From positions 77,551,337 to 77,615,336 of the forward strand of contig OY992540.1 of the NCBI GenBank assembly GCA_963921195.1: 64,000 bases of DNA, read 5' to 3'. A program made the translations under genes and the position numbers. This DNA comes from Pegoplata infirma (taxonomy: Eukaryota; Arthropoda; Insecta; Diptera; Anthomyiidae). Shown in pieces: positions 1 through 11,045 of this stretch (position 1 is its first letter; each line of letters starts with the position of its first letter). The notes beneath the pieces were generated by a model. That model saw only the letters and a list, made by a program, of their open reading frames with translations. It made no database searches and had not been told where the DNA came from.

Positions 1-195
1 TTGTAAAATAAGCATTTAAATTAAGTTTTTAGTAAAAATGTTAAGAAATTAACAAGATTTTTGTAGTAAATTTTGCAAACATAATAGTTTTTGTAGTTAA
101 TTTGATTAAAAAAAATCTTGAAAATTTGCTCGTTGCCCCCTGGAACCTTCAAATTGCCCCCCAGTGGGGCGAGAATCAAAGGTTGGGAACCATTG
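1..195. mobile_element. Right end of a hAT-type DNA transposon (cut by window edge)
   Basis: The sequence ends with GGTTGGGAACCATTG, the reverse complement of CAATGGTTCCCAACC, a terminal repeat form common in hAT elements. The next eight bases, CTCTAAGG at 196-203, belong to a foldback repeat whose other copies read continuously through this point, so this is an insertion junction. The left end lies outside the window, so the duplication cannot be confirmed. No transposase sequence is visible. Confidence 0.55.
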
Positions 196-895
196 CTCTA
201 AGGGCACTATTAGGGCAGTTAGAGCGGTTGGAGCAAATTTAAAAAAATTTCGTTTTGTGTGGGAGCCCCCTTAGAAATTTGAGATAGGGTATTAGTTTGT
301 TCCAAAGAAATGTTAAGACGTAAAAATTAATGGGGGTCGGTTTTATAAAGGACCCCTCTATGACGCACCATTGGAGCAGTAGAAATGATTTTAAGATTGA
401 AAAGTTATAATAATTTTTTTTCAAAAAATTTAAAAAAAATTGTAATAATCGTTATCCCACAATCCTACTGGGGAAAACATTTGTAGAATCGATAGAAGTT
501 TTACACAAAAAAAAAATTTCAAAAAAAATCGAAGAGTACAAACATTTTAAAAAATGAGATTTAAATTTTAAAACTTAAAAATCGTATACTAGAGCACTTT
601 AAAGAATTTTTTTGATTTTTTTTAAAAAGTACGTAAAAAAACAAAAAATTTTTAAAAAATTGCAATTGTCCAAATTGGTCCACATGATTGAAGAAGTTAT
701 GAGTAAAAGATTTTTGAGTAAAGGAACAAACTACCAATATTTAAAAATTCGATATCTTTTGAACGGTTTATCAAAAAAATCTGTAAATTTACCACGAAGG
801 AGTTTTCAAAGGGTACTAAAAACTGCCAACAAATTTAAAAAATCTACAAAAAAAAAAAAATTTCAAAGTGTCCGATTTGACATGGAATTCCCCAT
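196..895. mobile_element. Foldback family E, copy 1 (right arm only)
   Basis: This is a right arm of the long-inverted-repeat element that is nearly complete at 60296-61922. It contains the blocks GGGCAGTTAGAGCGGTTGGA and GATAGGGTATTAGTTTG and ends TCCGATTTGACATGG..CCCCATATA. The element sits in the (TA)n tract of a mini-me copy, which continues to the right. The 97-codon ORF at 612-905 falls inside this arm, reappears degraded in other copies, and is not a gene. Confidence 0.7.
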
Positions 896-1412
896 ATATA
901 TATAATTGATCAGTGATCGATTTTAAGACATTCTAGCGATGTCCGTCTGTCTGTCTGTAGAAATGGTGATCACGGCCAAAATATTACACTGAGATGAATG
1001 AAACTTAACATATTTATTGGAAGTTCTCCCGAGCAGTTTCGTGTTGCATTTGAGCGATATCAGTTCAGCGGTTCAAAAGTGATGAACGAAAATGTAAGGA
1101 AACCTCGAAAATTTTTGTATATTCTACATAACCTAAAAATACAAAATGCTTTAATTCGGCTGCTAGTTCACATATGTGAACATAATTGAACTTTGAATGG
1201 TATTTAAACAAGTAAAAACATTAAAAAAAATAAAAAATCGCGGATTTTTTTCGCGGATTTTTTTTTTTTAAAAACTTTTTTTCAAAAAAACTTTTTTTAA
1301 ATTTTTTTTTTAAAGTAATTTCCTTTTAAGTAAAGTTTTTTGCAATAATCTTTTTGAAATTGTGGAGGGTATAAATACATTTGGCAAGACCGAATTTTAC
1401 TTTTTTACTTGT
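896..1412 (+). mobile_element. mini-me type repeat (3' part)
   Basis: It shows (TA)n, then GATCAGTGATCGATTTTAAG, a short GTCTGTCTGTCTG tract, the block GGTGATCACGGCC, and a tail GTGGAGGGTATAAATAC..CGAATTTTACTTTTTTACTTG. This order repeats many times in the window. The (TA)n-core-(GTCY)n layout matches the dipteran mini-me elements known from the literature. The 5' part is displaced by foldback E copy 1. Short ORFs at 998-1189 and 1326-1508 lie in the repeat. Confidence 0.7.
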
Positions 1413-1737
1413 TTCAAATTGTTTCCACTCAAAAAAATTTCGGCAATCATTTATGATCGTTGAGATCATATAATTGTAGTGGTAATCATATCTGCGTCTT
1501 GCTGACATTATATTACTTTAGTTTTGAATTAAAACTCTTATTAAGGAATGCATTCTTTTAAAGTTCTTACTACCACCATATGTTAACTATATGACTTGTT
1601 CTTATGTATATTATTATTTTTTGTTTCTTCTGTTCTAAGTCTTAAAGAAAATGCAAAAAAAACACATCAAATTATCATACATACTCGTATATATTCGCAT
1701 ATAAAAAATAAAATATACTTCTAAATAAATAAAAAAC
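1413..1737. other. AT-rich stretch without recognisable features
   Basis: I see no ORF with coding character, no terminal repeats and no RNA gene here. It is probably single-copy spacer between two mini-me copies. Confidence 0.4.
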
Positions 1738-2508
1738 AGGTAAAAATGTTAATTCGGCCTTGCCGAATGTATGGATACCCTCCACAATGTAAAAAAATAT
1801 TATTGCAAAAAATTTTTTGAACAAAATTTTTTTGAAAATAAATTGTTAAACAAAATCGTAAAAGAAATTTATTTTGAAAAAAGAAAACTTAAAAAAAAAA
1901 CAAGTAAAAAAGTTAAATTCGGCCTTGCCGAATGTAGTGAAACCCTCCACAATTTCAAAAAGATTATTGCAAAAAACTTTATTTAAGAGGAAATTACTTT
2001 TGAAAAAAAAAAAAATTTCCGCGAAAAAAAAATTTTAGTAAAAAAAAATCCGCGATTTTTTTCTTTTTTTGTCAAAAAATATGTTCGTACTTGTTTAAAT
2101 ACCATTCGGCGTTCAATTATGTTCACATATGTCAATCAGAAGCCGAATTAAAGCATTTTGTATTTTTAGGTTATGTTGAATGTACTGAAATTTTTGAGCT
2201 GTGCTTACATTTTCGTTCATAACTTTTGAACCGCTGAACCGATATCGCTCAAATGAAATACCAAACTTCCCGGGAGAACTTTCAATAAATATGTTAAGTT
2301 TCAGTCATCTCTGTGCAATATTTTGCAATATTTTGCATATCAGCCGGACAGACGGACAGACAGACATCGGTAGAATGTCTTAAAATCGATCGGGCATCAT
2401 GAATATATATACTTTATAGGGTCCCAGACCGATATTTCGATGAGTTACAAACGGAATGACAAACTTATATAAACCCTATATCACTAAGTGGAGGGTATAA
2501 AAATATCT
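1738..2508 (-). mobile_element. mini-me repeat, minus strand, with a partial second 3' end
   Basis: Two 3' ends occur close together, at 1738-1800 and from 1899. Each has TTCGGCCTTGCCGAATG followed by ACCCTCCACAAT. The rest reads as the reverse of the copy at 23008-23611: GTCY tract at 2345-2368, core, TA tract near 2402, and the 5' terminus GTGGAGGGTATAAAAA near 2490-2505. The doubled 3' end suggests a partial duplication. ORFs at 1771-1986 and 2201-2383 are repeat sequence. Confidence 0.65.
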
Positions 2509-2882
2509 GCGAAAAAAAAAATTGGATCAAAAAAAAAATTTTGCGAAAAAAAGTTTTTGGTTAAAAAAAATTTTTGAGATAAAAATTTTTCGATATCCAA
2601 TTCTGTTCACATTTCTCAACCAGTCGAATTAAATCATTTTGTTTTTTTAGGTTATGTGGAATATACCAACATTTTCGAGGTGTCCTAACATTCTCTTTCT
2701 TAACTTTTAAACCACTGAGCCCACTTCGCTCAAATGCAATACCAATTTTCTTAGAGCAACAATAAGTAAATATGTTAAATTTCAGTCATATCTGTGTAAT
2801 ACTTTGGACGTATTTGCCATTTTAACAGACGGACATCGCAAAGAAATTTTGTGGTGAAAAAAACGGTGAAATTTTTTTTTTG

Positions 2883-4116
2883 TACACTCATAAAAATAAA
2901 TTACAAGAAAAGTTTGTAGCTTTTTTTTTACTACCTCCTCAAGCATTCCTTGTTATTTTACAAGCTTTTTACCGATAATTTTGTAATTTTACAAGCTTTT
3001 TACTAAAAAATTGTAAATGTACAATTTTTTTGACGCGATAAAACTTACAGGAGGTTTTGTGATTTTACTACATATTATGCTAGCTCCTATTTTACGATAA
3101 TTCCTAGTAAAAATTACGACCTTTTTTGTATTTTTACAAGATTTTTACCAATAAAATTGTAAATTTACAAATTTTTTGGCGAAATAAAATTAACAAGAAA
3201 TTCTCGTAAATTTACTAGATTTTTTTTTGTAAAAAATATTGGAAATTTGTAAAATTACAAGAAAAACTGTAAAATTACAAAAATAAAATGTAATCAAAAA
3301 TTATTTGTTAAAAAACAAGGAAAACTGTTAAATATTAGTAAAATGGGATTACGAGGCTTTTTCTACACTCAAAATAATAACTCTGTTAAATACTCTGTAA
3401 AATGACTGTAATCTCAATTCAACAGATATTTGACAGAGTTTTCTGTCAAAATACAGATTTAAAGAAAAAACTTTGTATTTTGTTGTGACAAAAAAACCAA
3501 GTTTCTTCTGTAATATTACTTTTAACATTGTAATCTTAAGTTTACAGATAATTTACAGAGTTTTATGCTAAAATACAGATTTAAGCGAAATACTCTGATT
3601 TTTTTTTAACCAAAAAACTAAGTTTTATCTGTATTTTTACTTATTTCTATGTAATCTTTATTTCATAGTTAAAAACAGAGTTTTCTGTAAAAAAACACCA
3701 AAATTTTATCTGTATTTTTTTTGGAGAAAATGTTAAAATGTACAAAAAAATTTTTTTTTTTAAAATCTTAAAAAAATTTTACATATAACATTTTTTACTA
3801 AACTCTGTAAATTTACAAGGTTTTTTTTTTTTTGTAAAATTTTGGTTGCATAAAATGCATTTTACAAATTTATGTAAATTTACAGAGTTTTTCTTTGCTA
3901 AATGGTGTTTTATATAACCAATGTTTTACTCGAAACTCTGTAAATTAACAGTTTTTTTTGTCAAAATCATTTTACAGAGTTTTATAGTAAAATTACGAAG
4001 AAATGTTGATAGCTGGAAAAGTATGGTGTACTCTGTTAAATTAGCAGAGTTTTTCTGTAATATAACAGAGTTTTTATTTTGAGTGTTGTAATTTGACAAG
4101 GTTTTTTTTGTGTGTA
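2883..4116. mobile_element. Palindromic MITE with ACACTC-type ends (outer)
   Basis: Left end TACACTCATAAAAATAAATT and right end (reverse complement) TACACACAAAAAAAACCTTG form an imperfect terminal inverted repeat. The interior is packed with short self-complementary words such as TTGTAAATTTACAA in both orientations (about 2930-3300). A second MITE sits inside it. There is no coding sequence. The superfamily is unclear. Confidence 0.5.
3365..4086. mobile_element. Palindromic MITE with ACACTC-type ends (inner, nested)
   Basis: Ends are ACACTCAAAATAATAACTC on the left and ACACTCAAAATAAAAACTC (reverse complement) on the right. The body repeats CTCTGTAAAA/TTTTACAGAG words in both orientations. 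It interrupts the outer MITE, whose own repeated word differs. The ORF at 3926-4141 on the minus strand is composed of this repeat. Confidence 0.6.
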
Positions 4117-4515
4117 AAGAAATATGTTTGAATGTGTACAATTTTCACATTTGGCAACCAGCAGCCGAATTAAAGCATTTTGTATTTTTAGGTTATGTGT
4201 AATTTAGCAAAATTTTTGAGGTATTATTACATTTTCGTTCATAACTTTTGAACCGCTGAACCGATGTCGCTCAAATGCAATACCAAACTGATTGGGATAA
4301 CCTTAAATAAATATGTTAAGTTTCAGCTATATCTGTAAAATATTTTGGCCATGATTGCCATTTCAACAGACAGACATCGCAGGAATCTCTTAGAATCAAT
4401 CACTGATCAATAATATAATTTCCTAATGGATTCCCAGACTAATATTTCGATGAGTTACAAACGGAATGACCAACTTATATGTACCCTCTACCCCCAAGTG
4501 AAGGGGTATAAAAAA

Positions 4516-5170
4516 ATACATACCACAATAAAACTAAACCATGAACACTTGTCAAGTGACTTTTAAAGAACTAAAAATAAAATTAAAAAAAAAAAAACAA
4601 CTTGAGTTTGAGTGTAACTAAAAAGAAGCAAATAAAACCTTAGTGGGTTAGTCTTGCATTTAACCTAAATTTAAAGTCTTCAAAAAAAAAATCTAAAAAA
4701 ATAATGGTGATATTTTAAACAAACAAGTTTTTTAAATTTTTTGTAAAAAAAAAAACAACTGAAACATTGCCAATTTAAATTTTAAATCAAGCCATTTATA
4801 GACTCTGGTTTTAGACGATTGTTTTTTTAAGTATTTATCATCATGAGATAAACTTCGTCATCGTCTTTATTTTAAGATCATCATTTCTATTTAAAAAACA
4901 TCATGGTTGACATTTCCTACACACACACAACTTTCAATTTCATTAATAAATTTTGAAAAAAAAAACAAAATCATTAACAGTAACCTAAACACCTACAATC
5001 ATATTTGTTTAGCAAAATTTTAAATCATTTGTGTCTAAAACTGCCATAAATACTAAACAATATCGCATTGCCAACTTTAAAACATAATTTTCTTAGTTTT
5101 TTTTAGCACATAAAAGAGTTCAATACACCGTCCGACAGCCAATATTAATTATGAACCGGATGATATTGGT
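4516..5170. other. AT-rich stretch without recognisable features
   Basis: No gene, terminal repeat or tandem array is evident. Composition is mixed A/T runs with a few CATCATC words near 4850-4905. Probably spacer. Confidence 0.35.
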
Positions 5171-5174
5171 CTGA

Positions 5175-5641
5175 AAGTAGAGATCAAATGGAGTAAAACT
5201 GCATATACAGTTTTTCATTTCGTGATCCTGTTTCCTTTTAAAAGGACTTCAAAGTTTTAAAGGATACATTTTGTAAAATAATTCTGAAATATTTGTACTT
5301 GTCCTAGGAAGGCACTGGTAATATCAAATGAAAGAGGACGATCTCCCCTAATTTTTCCATTTTTTATTTTGCCACATCAGAATAAAAGGATTCGAATAAA
5401 GTATTTTGAAAACTTTATCAAAATATTTTGTTGAAAATTTTTAATGATATTAAAGGATAAAGTTTTGAAAGGTTGTAACTAACCTCGTTTTTTCTGATAT
5501 GTAAAAAAATAAAATAGACAAATTAGGGGAGATCCTCCTCTTTCATTTTATTCTCTAAAACTTTGAAGTGCTTTTAAAAAGAAACAGGATCACGAAATAA
5601 AAAACTGTAAATGCAGTTGTACTACTTTTAATCTCTAGCGT
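5175..5641. mobile_element. Short foldback element
   Basis: The two ends are inverted copies. CAGTTTTTCATTTCGTGATC near 5210-5229 matches the complement of GATCACGAAATAAAAAACTG near 5588-5607, and AGAGGACGATCTCCCC near 5334 matches GGGGAGATCCTCCTCT near 5524. The outermost bases are TAGAGAT on both arms. I found no clear target duplication. Confidence 0.5.
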
Positions 5642-5679
5642 ATAATATTCAGATAGTGTTTAACGACTTTTTTCACTTT

Positions 5680-5800
5680 TTTCAATTAAAACGTTGTATT
5701 AACAAACAATTTAATTGTATTGACAAATTGTGTTGTTGAATAAAATATCAATTCTTTTCTTTGTCAATAACAACATCAATGGAACAACATTTTTTTTAGT
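5680..5800. repeat. Interspersed repeat with AATTTAATTGT words, copy 1
   Basis: A block around TTGTATTAACAAACAATTTA and CAAATTGTGTTGTTGAATA recurs at 11945-12072. The sequence is partly self-complementary, so this is probably a small MITE family. It has no coding content. Confidence 0.4.
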
Positions 5801-5841
5801 TTGTTTTTAAACAAATTTTCACATTTTCGTACATAGACATT

Positions 5842-6185
5842 TTTTGTATACAAAAAGTTTCAGAGTCTGAGACATTTTTCGTATAGAAAAAGTCTCTAAT
5901 TCTGAGACATTTTTCTTATAGAAAAAGTTTCAGATTTTGAGGCATTTTTCGTATAGAAAAAGTCTGAGATTCTGAGACATTTTTGGTATAGAAAAAGTCT
6001 CAGATTCTGAGACATTTTTCGTATAGAAAAAATCTCAGATTCTGAGACATTTTTCGTGTAGATAAATTCGCAGATTCTAAGACATTTTTAATATTGAAGA
6101 TATCTTAGATCAGAGACGTTTTTCATATAGAAAAAGTCTCAGATTCTGAAACATTTTTCGTATGGAAAAAGTCTCAGATCGAATT
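5842..6185. repeat. 35-36-bp minisatellite, array 1
   Basis: At least nine imperfect units carry CAGATTCTGAGACATTTTTC followed by GTATAGAAAAAGT. The same unit forms arrays at 34825-36280 and 47578-48005, with a decayed version near 22740-22975. The unit is itself partly palindromic (AGACTTTTTC against GAAAAATGTCT). Confidence 0.75.
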
Positions 6186-6208
6186 TTCATATTGGTTTCG
6201 CAATTTGT

Positions 6209-8094
6209 TATACCCTCCACTCTAGTGATAGATCGTATATATAAGTTTGTCATTCCGTTTGTAACACCTCGAAATACTGGTTTAGAACTCCATAAAGTAT
6301 ATATGAGACATTCCATGTCAAATCGGACACTTTGAATTTTTTTTTTTTAGATTTTCCCACTTTATTAACAGTTTTTAGTACCCTTCGAAAATTTCTTTGT
6401 GGTAAATTTTCAGATTTTTTGATGACCCGTTCAAAAGATATCGAATTTTTAAAAATTGGTAGTTTGTTCCTATACTCAAACTTCTTTTAATCATAACTTC
6501 TTCAATAATGCTCCAAATTTAAATTTTTTTTTTCAAAATTTTTGTTTTTATACGTACTTTAAAAAAAAAAAATCAAAAAAAATTCTTAAAAGCGCTCTAG
6601 TATGCGATTTTTAAGTTTTAAAATTTAAATCTCATTTTTGAAAATGTTTGTACTCTTCGATTTTTTTGAAATTTTTTTGTGTAAAACATCTATCGATTCT
6701 ACAAATTTTTTGCCCAGGAGGATGACGATAACGCCCAGGAGGTGGGATAACGACTACTTATTACTATTTTTTTAAATTTTTTAAAAAAATTTTATTGTAA
6801 TTTTCAAATCTTAAAATCATTTTTACTGCTCCAATGGTGCATCATAGAGGGGTCATTTATAAGACCGACCCCCTGTAATTTTTACGTCTTAACATTTCTT
6901 TGGAACAAACTAATATCCTATCTCCAATTTCTAAGGGGGCTCCCACACAAAACGACATTTTTTAAAATTTTATCTAACCGCTCTAACTGCCCTAATAGTG
7001 CTCTTAGAGCAAAAAAAAGTATGACCGACCCACAATATTTTTTTAGTCCAAATATTTTCTCTGAACACACCTACCCTCTATCTTTAACTGTTAAGGCGGT
7101 CCCCATACAATTTTTTTATTTTTTGTAAATTTGTTTTATTTAATCAGCTTCTACCGGTCCAATGGTGCGTCCGAGAAGGATCATTAGTGAGACCGACCCC
7201 CATTTAGTTTTACCCTACAACATTTTTTTAAAACATACCTACGCCCTATCACCACTCCCTAAGTAGGCTTCCATTCAAAATTACATTTTTATAAAATTTG
7301 CTCCAACTGTTATTTGTATGGGAGTCTTTGGCATGGATTTGACATGGAATGCCCCATATATTCATGATCCTCGATCGATTTTAAGACGATCTAGCGATGG
7401 CCGCCCGCCCGTCCGTCCGTGTGTCTGTCTGTTGAAAAACGCTAACTTTTGAAAGACTTTACGGAGGCTTCTGAAGTTTGGCGTATATGTTGGGTATTTA
7501 CTTGGTCAGGGTGGTATTGCAATCCAGCGAAATCGGTCCAGTGTTTCAAAAGTAATGACCAAAAGACTGAATTTCGGCAAGGGTTTTTCGTAAATTTACG
7601 AGATAAAAAACTCACTAACTTTCGAAAGGCAATTCTGAGGATGCTGAAGCTTGGCAAATATTTTTGTCGTTCCCCTGGCTTGGTTCATATTGAATTTCAG
7701 CCAAAAGGTTTTAGCAAAACCGTGAATTTCAGATTAGTTTCACCTTAAATTCAGGTGTTGAAAAACCGTTAAACATGTTTTAAAAATATTTTACAAACGC
7801 ATTTTGGTCACTCAAAAATATTTTTACATAAAAACAAAAAAAAAATACACTCGAAAAAAGTTTACACTCAAAAAAAATTTACACTCAAAAAAAATTTTAC
7901 ACTCAAGAAAAAAAATTAGTATATTTTTTTTTTTTTTTAAATTACTAAAAAAAGTTTTTTTACACAAAATAAAATATTTCTAATCAAAAATACTATTTTT
8001 TTCACGTTAGGAAATTTACTATCACTTAAAAAGGGCATTGTGGATGGTATTCATAGATTCGGCCAAGTCGAATTTAAGTTTTCTTCTTGTTTTA
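6209..8094 (+). mobile_element. mini-me repeat, long variant, split by foldback E copy 2
   Basis: The 5' part (TATACCCTCCACTCTAGTGA, 6209-6302) and the 3' part (7357-8094) flank a foldback insertion in the TA tract. After the GTCY tract (7400-7432) comes a block with AACTTTTGAAAGACTTTACG and TGGTATTGCAATCCAGCG, then several TTTACACTCAAAAAA repeats at 7840-7910. The end is ATTCGGCCAAGTCGAATTTAA near 8058-8078. The same long variant forms the frame of 45072-49965. The 99-codon ORF at 7449-7748 is repeat sequence. Confidence 0.65.
6303..7356. mobile_element. Foldback family E, copy 2 (right arm mostly deleted)
   Basis: A left arm starts near GACATTCCATGTCAAATCGG (6305-6324) and runs through the modules CCAATGGTGC..AGACCGACCCCC and CGGTCCCCATAC. 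The right arm is reduced to its terminal bases, TTTGACATGGAATGCCCC (7337-7354). It sits in the (TA)n tract of the surrounding mini-me copy, as do copies 1, 3 and 4. Confidence 0.7.
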
Positions 8095-8640
8095 GTATGC
8101 ACTTGGCAACACTGTTAAATATAATTAAACTTTTTTAATTTTTGCTAAATTAACTCATTTGGCAACGCTAATTTAAACATTTTGTAGTAAACTCTGACTA
8201 AAATTCATTAATGTGTTTTTTTATGTAGGCAGCCTTTCCCCTTTTATTAAAATTTTGTTTTATTTATATTTTTTTTTATTTAATTTAAATTTATCTTGGT
8301 ATTAAATCATACGAAATGAACTGTAATTTGCAATAAAAAAACACGCAAAACCATTTTTGTTGTTGTTTTTTATGTTCAGATTGTTAATTATATTTTTCTT
8401 TAAACAAATATTTTTGTGGGTTAATCCATTCGTTACTTTTATTATTTATACATTTTAATAATATTTGTTTGTTTATTTGTTTGTTTATATGAGTAATCGT
8501 TTTATTTACCATAAAGTAACATGCAAATTAATTTGTTTAGTTAATAAAATGAGATTTTTTTTTTTTTTTTAATTAAATAATATTTAATTTAATGCGTTTT
8601 TTATCTTGGTGTGTATATTTTTCTTTAATTAGCATGTTTA
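8095..8640. other. AT-rich stretch, probably single-copy
   Basis: No gene or repeat structure is recognised apart from TTTGTTTGTTTATT-like simple sequence near 8465-8490. It begins just after the 3' terminus of the mini-me copy. Confidence 0.35.
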
Positions 8641-9619
8641 AGATATAACTAATGCATTTAAGTGATGGAATGGTCTATATGAGATATAATTATGGTATGA
8701 CATTTGACAAATTTTGCTGGGAAATAATAACACTATTAAATATCAAAAATGCAACTGGGACGCGACCTTATGCACTTGATTACAACTGTTCTGGTGGTCA
8801 AAAACCCGGTCTCAATAATTTTCCATCACATCAGGTTTTCGAGAAAATTGAGGTCAAAGTTAAAAAATCTCAGTTTTTGGCATTTTGGCAACTCATAGCA
8901 GATGAACCCGATGTGCTAGTGAATTAAAAATAAGTCGAGTGTAAAGCTTAAACGGATGCAGAATAGAGATGGTCACGTGGTTTGCGTGATTCACGCGAAT
9001 AACGCACTGTGCCAGGATTTCCATTTTTTGGCCAATAAGGTCTGTAAGGCAACACATATTTAAAAATATTTTTTCAGAATGTCAACATCTTGAATTTTGT
9101 GCATCTATAATATGTTTTTATTGTACCTTAAAGTTTTTTTTTTTGCATGTGGTTAAAGTTAAAGTTTGAGATTTTTTTTTATATATTTTATTCATGAATT
9201 AAAAAATTTTTTTTTGTACTTCAACACAATATTTTTTCAAATTTTCTGCGAAGTTCTCCAAAAGACATACCGGTTAGTCGAACAAATGAGACAAACTGCC
9301 AAAAAGTAAGCTAAAAGTATATCTTTTTTTTTTATAAATTATGGAAATTCATACTTTTGTTGAAATCCGTCTTTTTTCAACACCAAAGTCCAAAAAAGTC
9401 CAAACGATATTAATAAACCTTGAACTACAATCTGTCTCTAACAGTGTATTCTATTCACATTTTTGCGACCCTGTACGATCGTTCATAATCTTTTGACATA
9501 GAGGCAATAAACCAAAATATGGCGTTTAGAAATGCCCTAAAATGAAACTTCAAAATTTGTTTGATTTCTATTGATTTCCAATAAAAAATTACCCACTTTG
9601 ACAAGATTGGCGTGATAAC

Positions 9620-10130
9620 TTGAGATGAGCGCGTGAGTGAATTTTGACTCACGTGCACTCACGCTCACACAAAAAAACATAATTTACTCAATCGTTTTTT
9701 TCCCCACACTTACTCACTATTTACGTGAGTAAGCAAAACACCACTCAGGTGTGACTCACGCTAAATATTTTAAACACGAAAAAATTGTAAAACTAAATTA
9801 ATACACTTATAAAATTTTGACTCACGCAAAAAAATGGCACTCACTACGAACCACTCACGCAAAAAATGTCTGACTCACTTGTCACTCACGAACAAAAAAT
9901 TTAAGACACGCTCACTTTCGATCACGCGTGATTCGCCTGACCAGCGTCCATTTCTTGTGCTAAACATTAAAACTAGAAATTTTTTTAAGCGGGCATAAAT
10001 CAATACAATTAAATAATTTTGACTCACGCAAAAAATGGCACTCACTACGAATCACTAGCACAAAAAATGTCTCACTCACTTATCACTCATGAACAAAAAA
10101 ATTGAGTCACTTGACCAGCGTCCATCTCTA
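9620..10130. mobile_element. Nested hAT relative with TGACTCAC words
   Basis: Left end TTGAGATGAGCGCGTGAGTG resembles the right end of the enclosing element. The right end is TAGAGATGGACGCTGG (reverse complement). Flanking octamers GTGATAAC (9612-9619) and GTGCTAAA (10131-10138) agree at 6 of 8 bases. The right end plus its flank (TGGCACTCACTACGAA .. AAGCGGGCATA) is present twice, near 9834-10000 and 10035-10180, so a tandem duplication followed insertion. Confidence 0.5.
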
Positions 10131-10424
10131 GTGCTAAACATAATAAGAAATGATAAAACGCATTTAAGCGGGCATATTTTGGCGATAGCATTTTAAATAT
10201 TTTTTGTGAAATTGTAAGCAAGTAGCATTATTTGTACATTTAGGATTGCAAATGCTAACTGGAAATAAAAGAGTTCCCTCTTAAATGTCCCACTGGATAT
10301 ATTAACTTTTTGGCGCATTTAAAAGAGAAATATTTTATTAAAATTTTCTGATAAAAGCAAAAAGAGGGATTTATAAAAACTTAGGAATGTATACATTGTA
10401 ATTTTTTTTAAAATACTCTGTTCT

Positions 10425-11045
10425 TCATTTTGGTTCCGCCATTTTGATTTCAAGAAGTTCGTATTCGTGTTACGCAATCATTTCCTAGTGATATTAATCA
10501 ATAATTGAAATATCTTGTCCGCCATATTGGATCCGCTATTTTGAATATTTAATTCTGAAATCAGATTTGGTATCCGAAAAACCATTAAAATCAAACAACA
10601 TAGAAAAAAATTTTATATTTTTTTTGTCGCCATATTGGATCCGCCATTTCGAATTTAAAAAATTGGAGCTCATATTCGAAATTACCGACCCTAAATACAT
10701 CGAAAATGATTATAGTAAATACAATAAGCAAATAATTAAAAAATCTTATCCGCCATATTGCATCCGCCATTTTGAATTTCGAATCTTTAATTCCAAAATC
10801 AGTTTTAACATCCAAAAAACCATTAAAATCTAAGTTTTTGGCAAAAAGAGACAATATATAAAAAATCTTAAATTAAAATTTGTCGCCATGTTGGATCCGC
10901 CATTTTGAATTTTAAAAGGCTGAGCTCATATTCGTTATTAACGACCCCAAATGCATAGACAATGATTATAGTTAATACAATATGCAAAGAATTAAAAAAT
11001 CATTTCCGCCATTTTGGATCCGCCATTTTGAATTTTCAAATTTTT
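10425..11045. repeat. Degenerate tandem repeat with ATCCGCCATTTTGAAT words
   Basis: The pair CGCCATATTGGATCCGCCAT plus TTGAATTT recurs near 10520, 10630, 10750, 10885 and 11008. A larger unit of roughly 250 bp is suggested by the alternating spacers ATTACCGACCCTAAATAC and AACATCCAAAAAACC. Overlapping ORFs on both strands (10567-10833 and 10591-10854) result from the repeat. It lies inside the hAT-type element. Confidence 0.6.

Larger units (their letters stand above)
2590..4515 (-). mobile_element. mini-me repeat, minus strand, split by nested palindromic MITEs
   Basis: Left part 2590-2880 and right part 4117-4515 form one degenerate mini-me copy. Its GTCY/core region is at about 4370-4420, and its terminus CCCTCTACCCCCAAGTGAAG is near 4485-4506. 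The interruption at 2883-4116 is described separately. Confidence 0.55.

Noticed and set aside
7449..7748. 99-codon ORF overlapping a 71-codon ORF on the opposite strand
   Set aside because: Both lie in the body of a mini-me repeat and are not maintained in the other long-variant copy at 47059-49965.
8652..8927. 91-codon ORF with ordinary composition
   Set aside because: It lies in interspersed repeat J; the second copy at 62791 does not keep the frame, and no domain is recognisable.
10567..10854. Overlapping 87-88-codon ORFs on both strands
   Set aside because: They follow the CGCCATATTGGATCC tandem repeat and mirror each other in composition.
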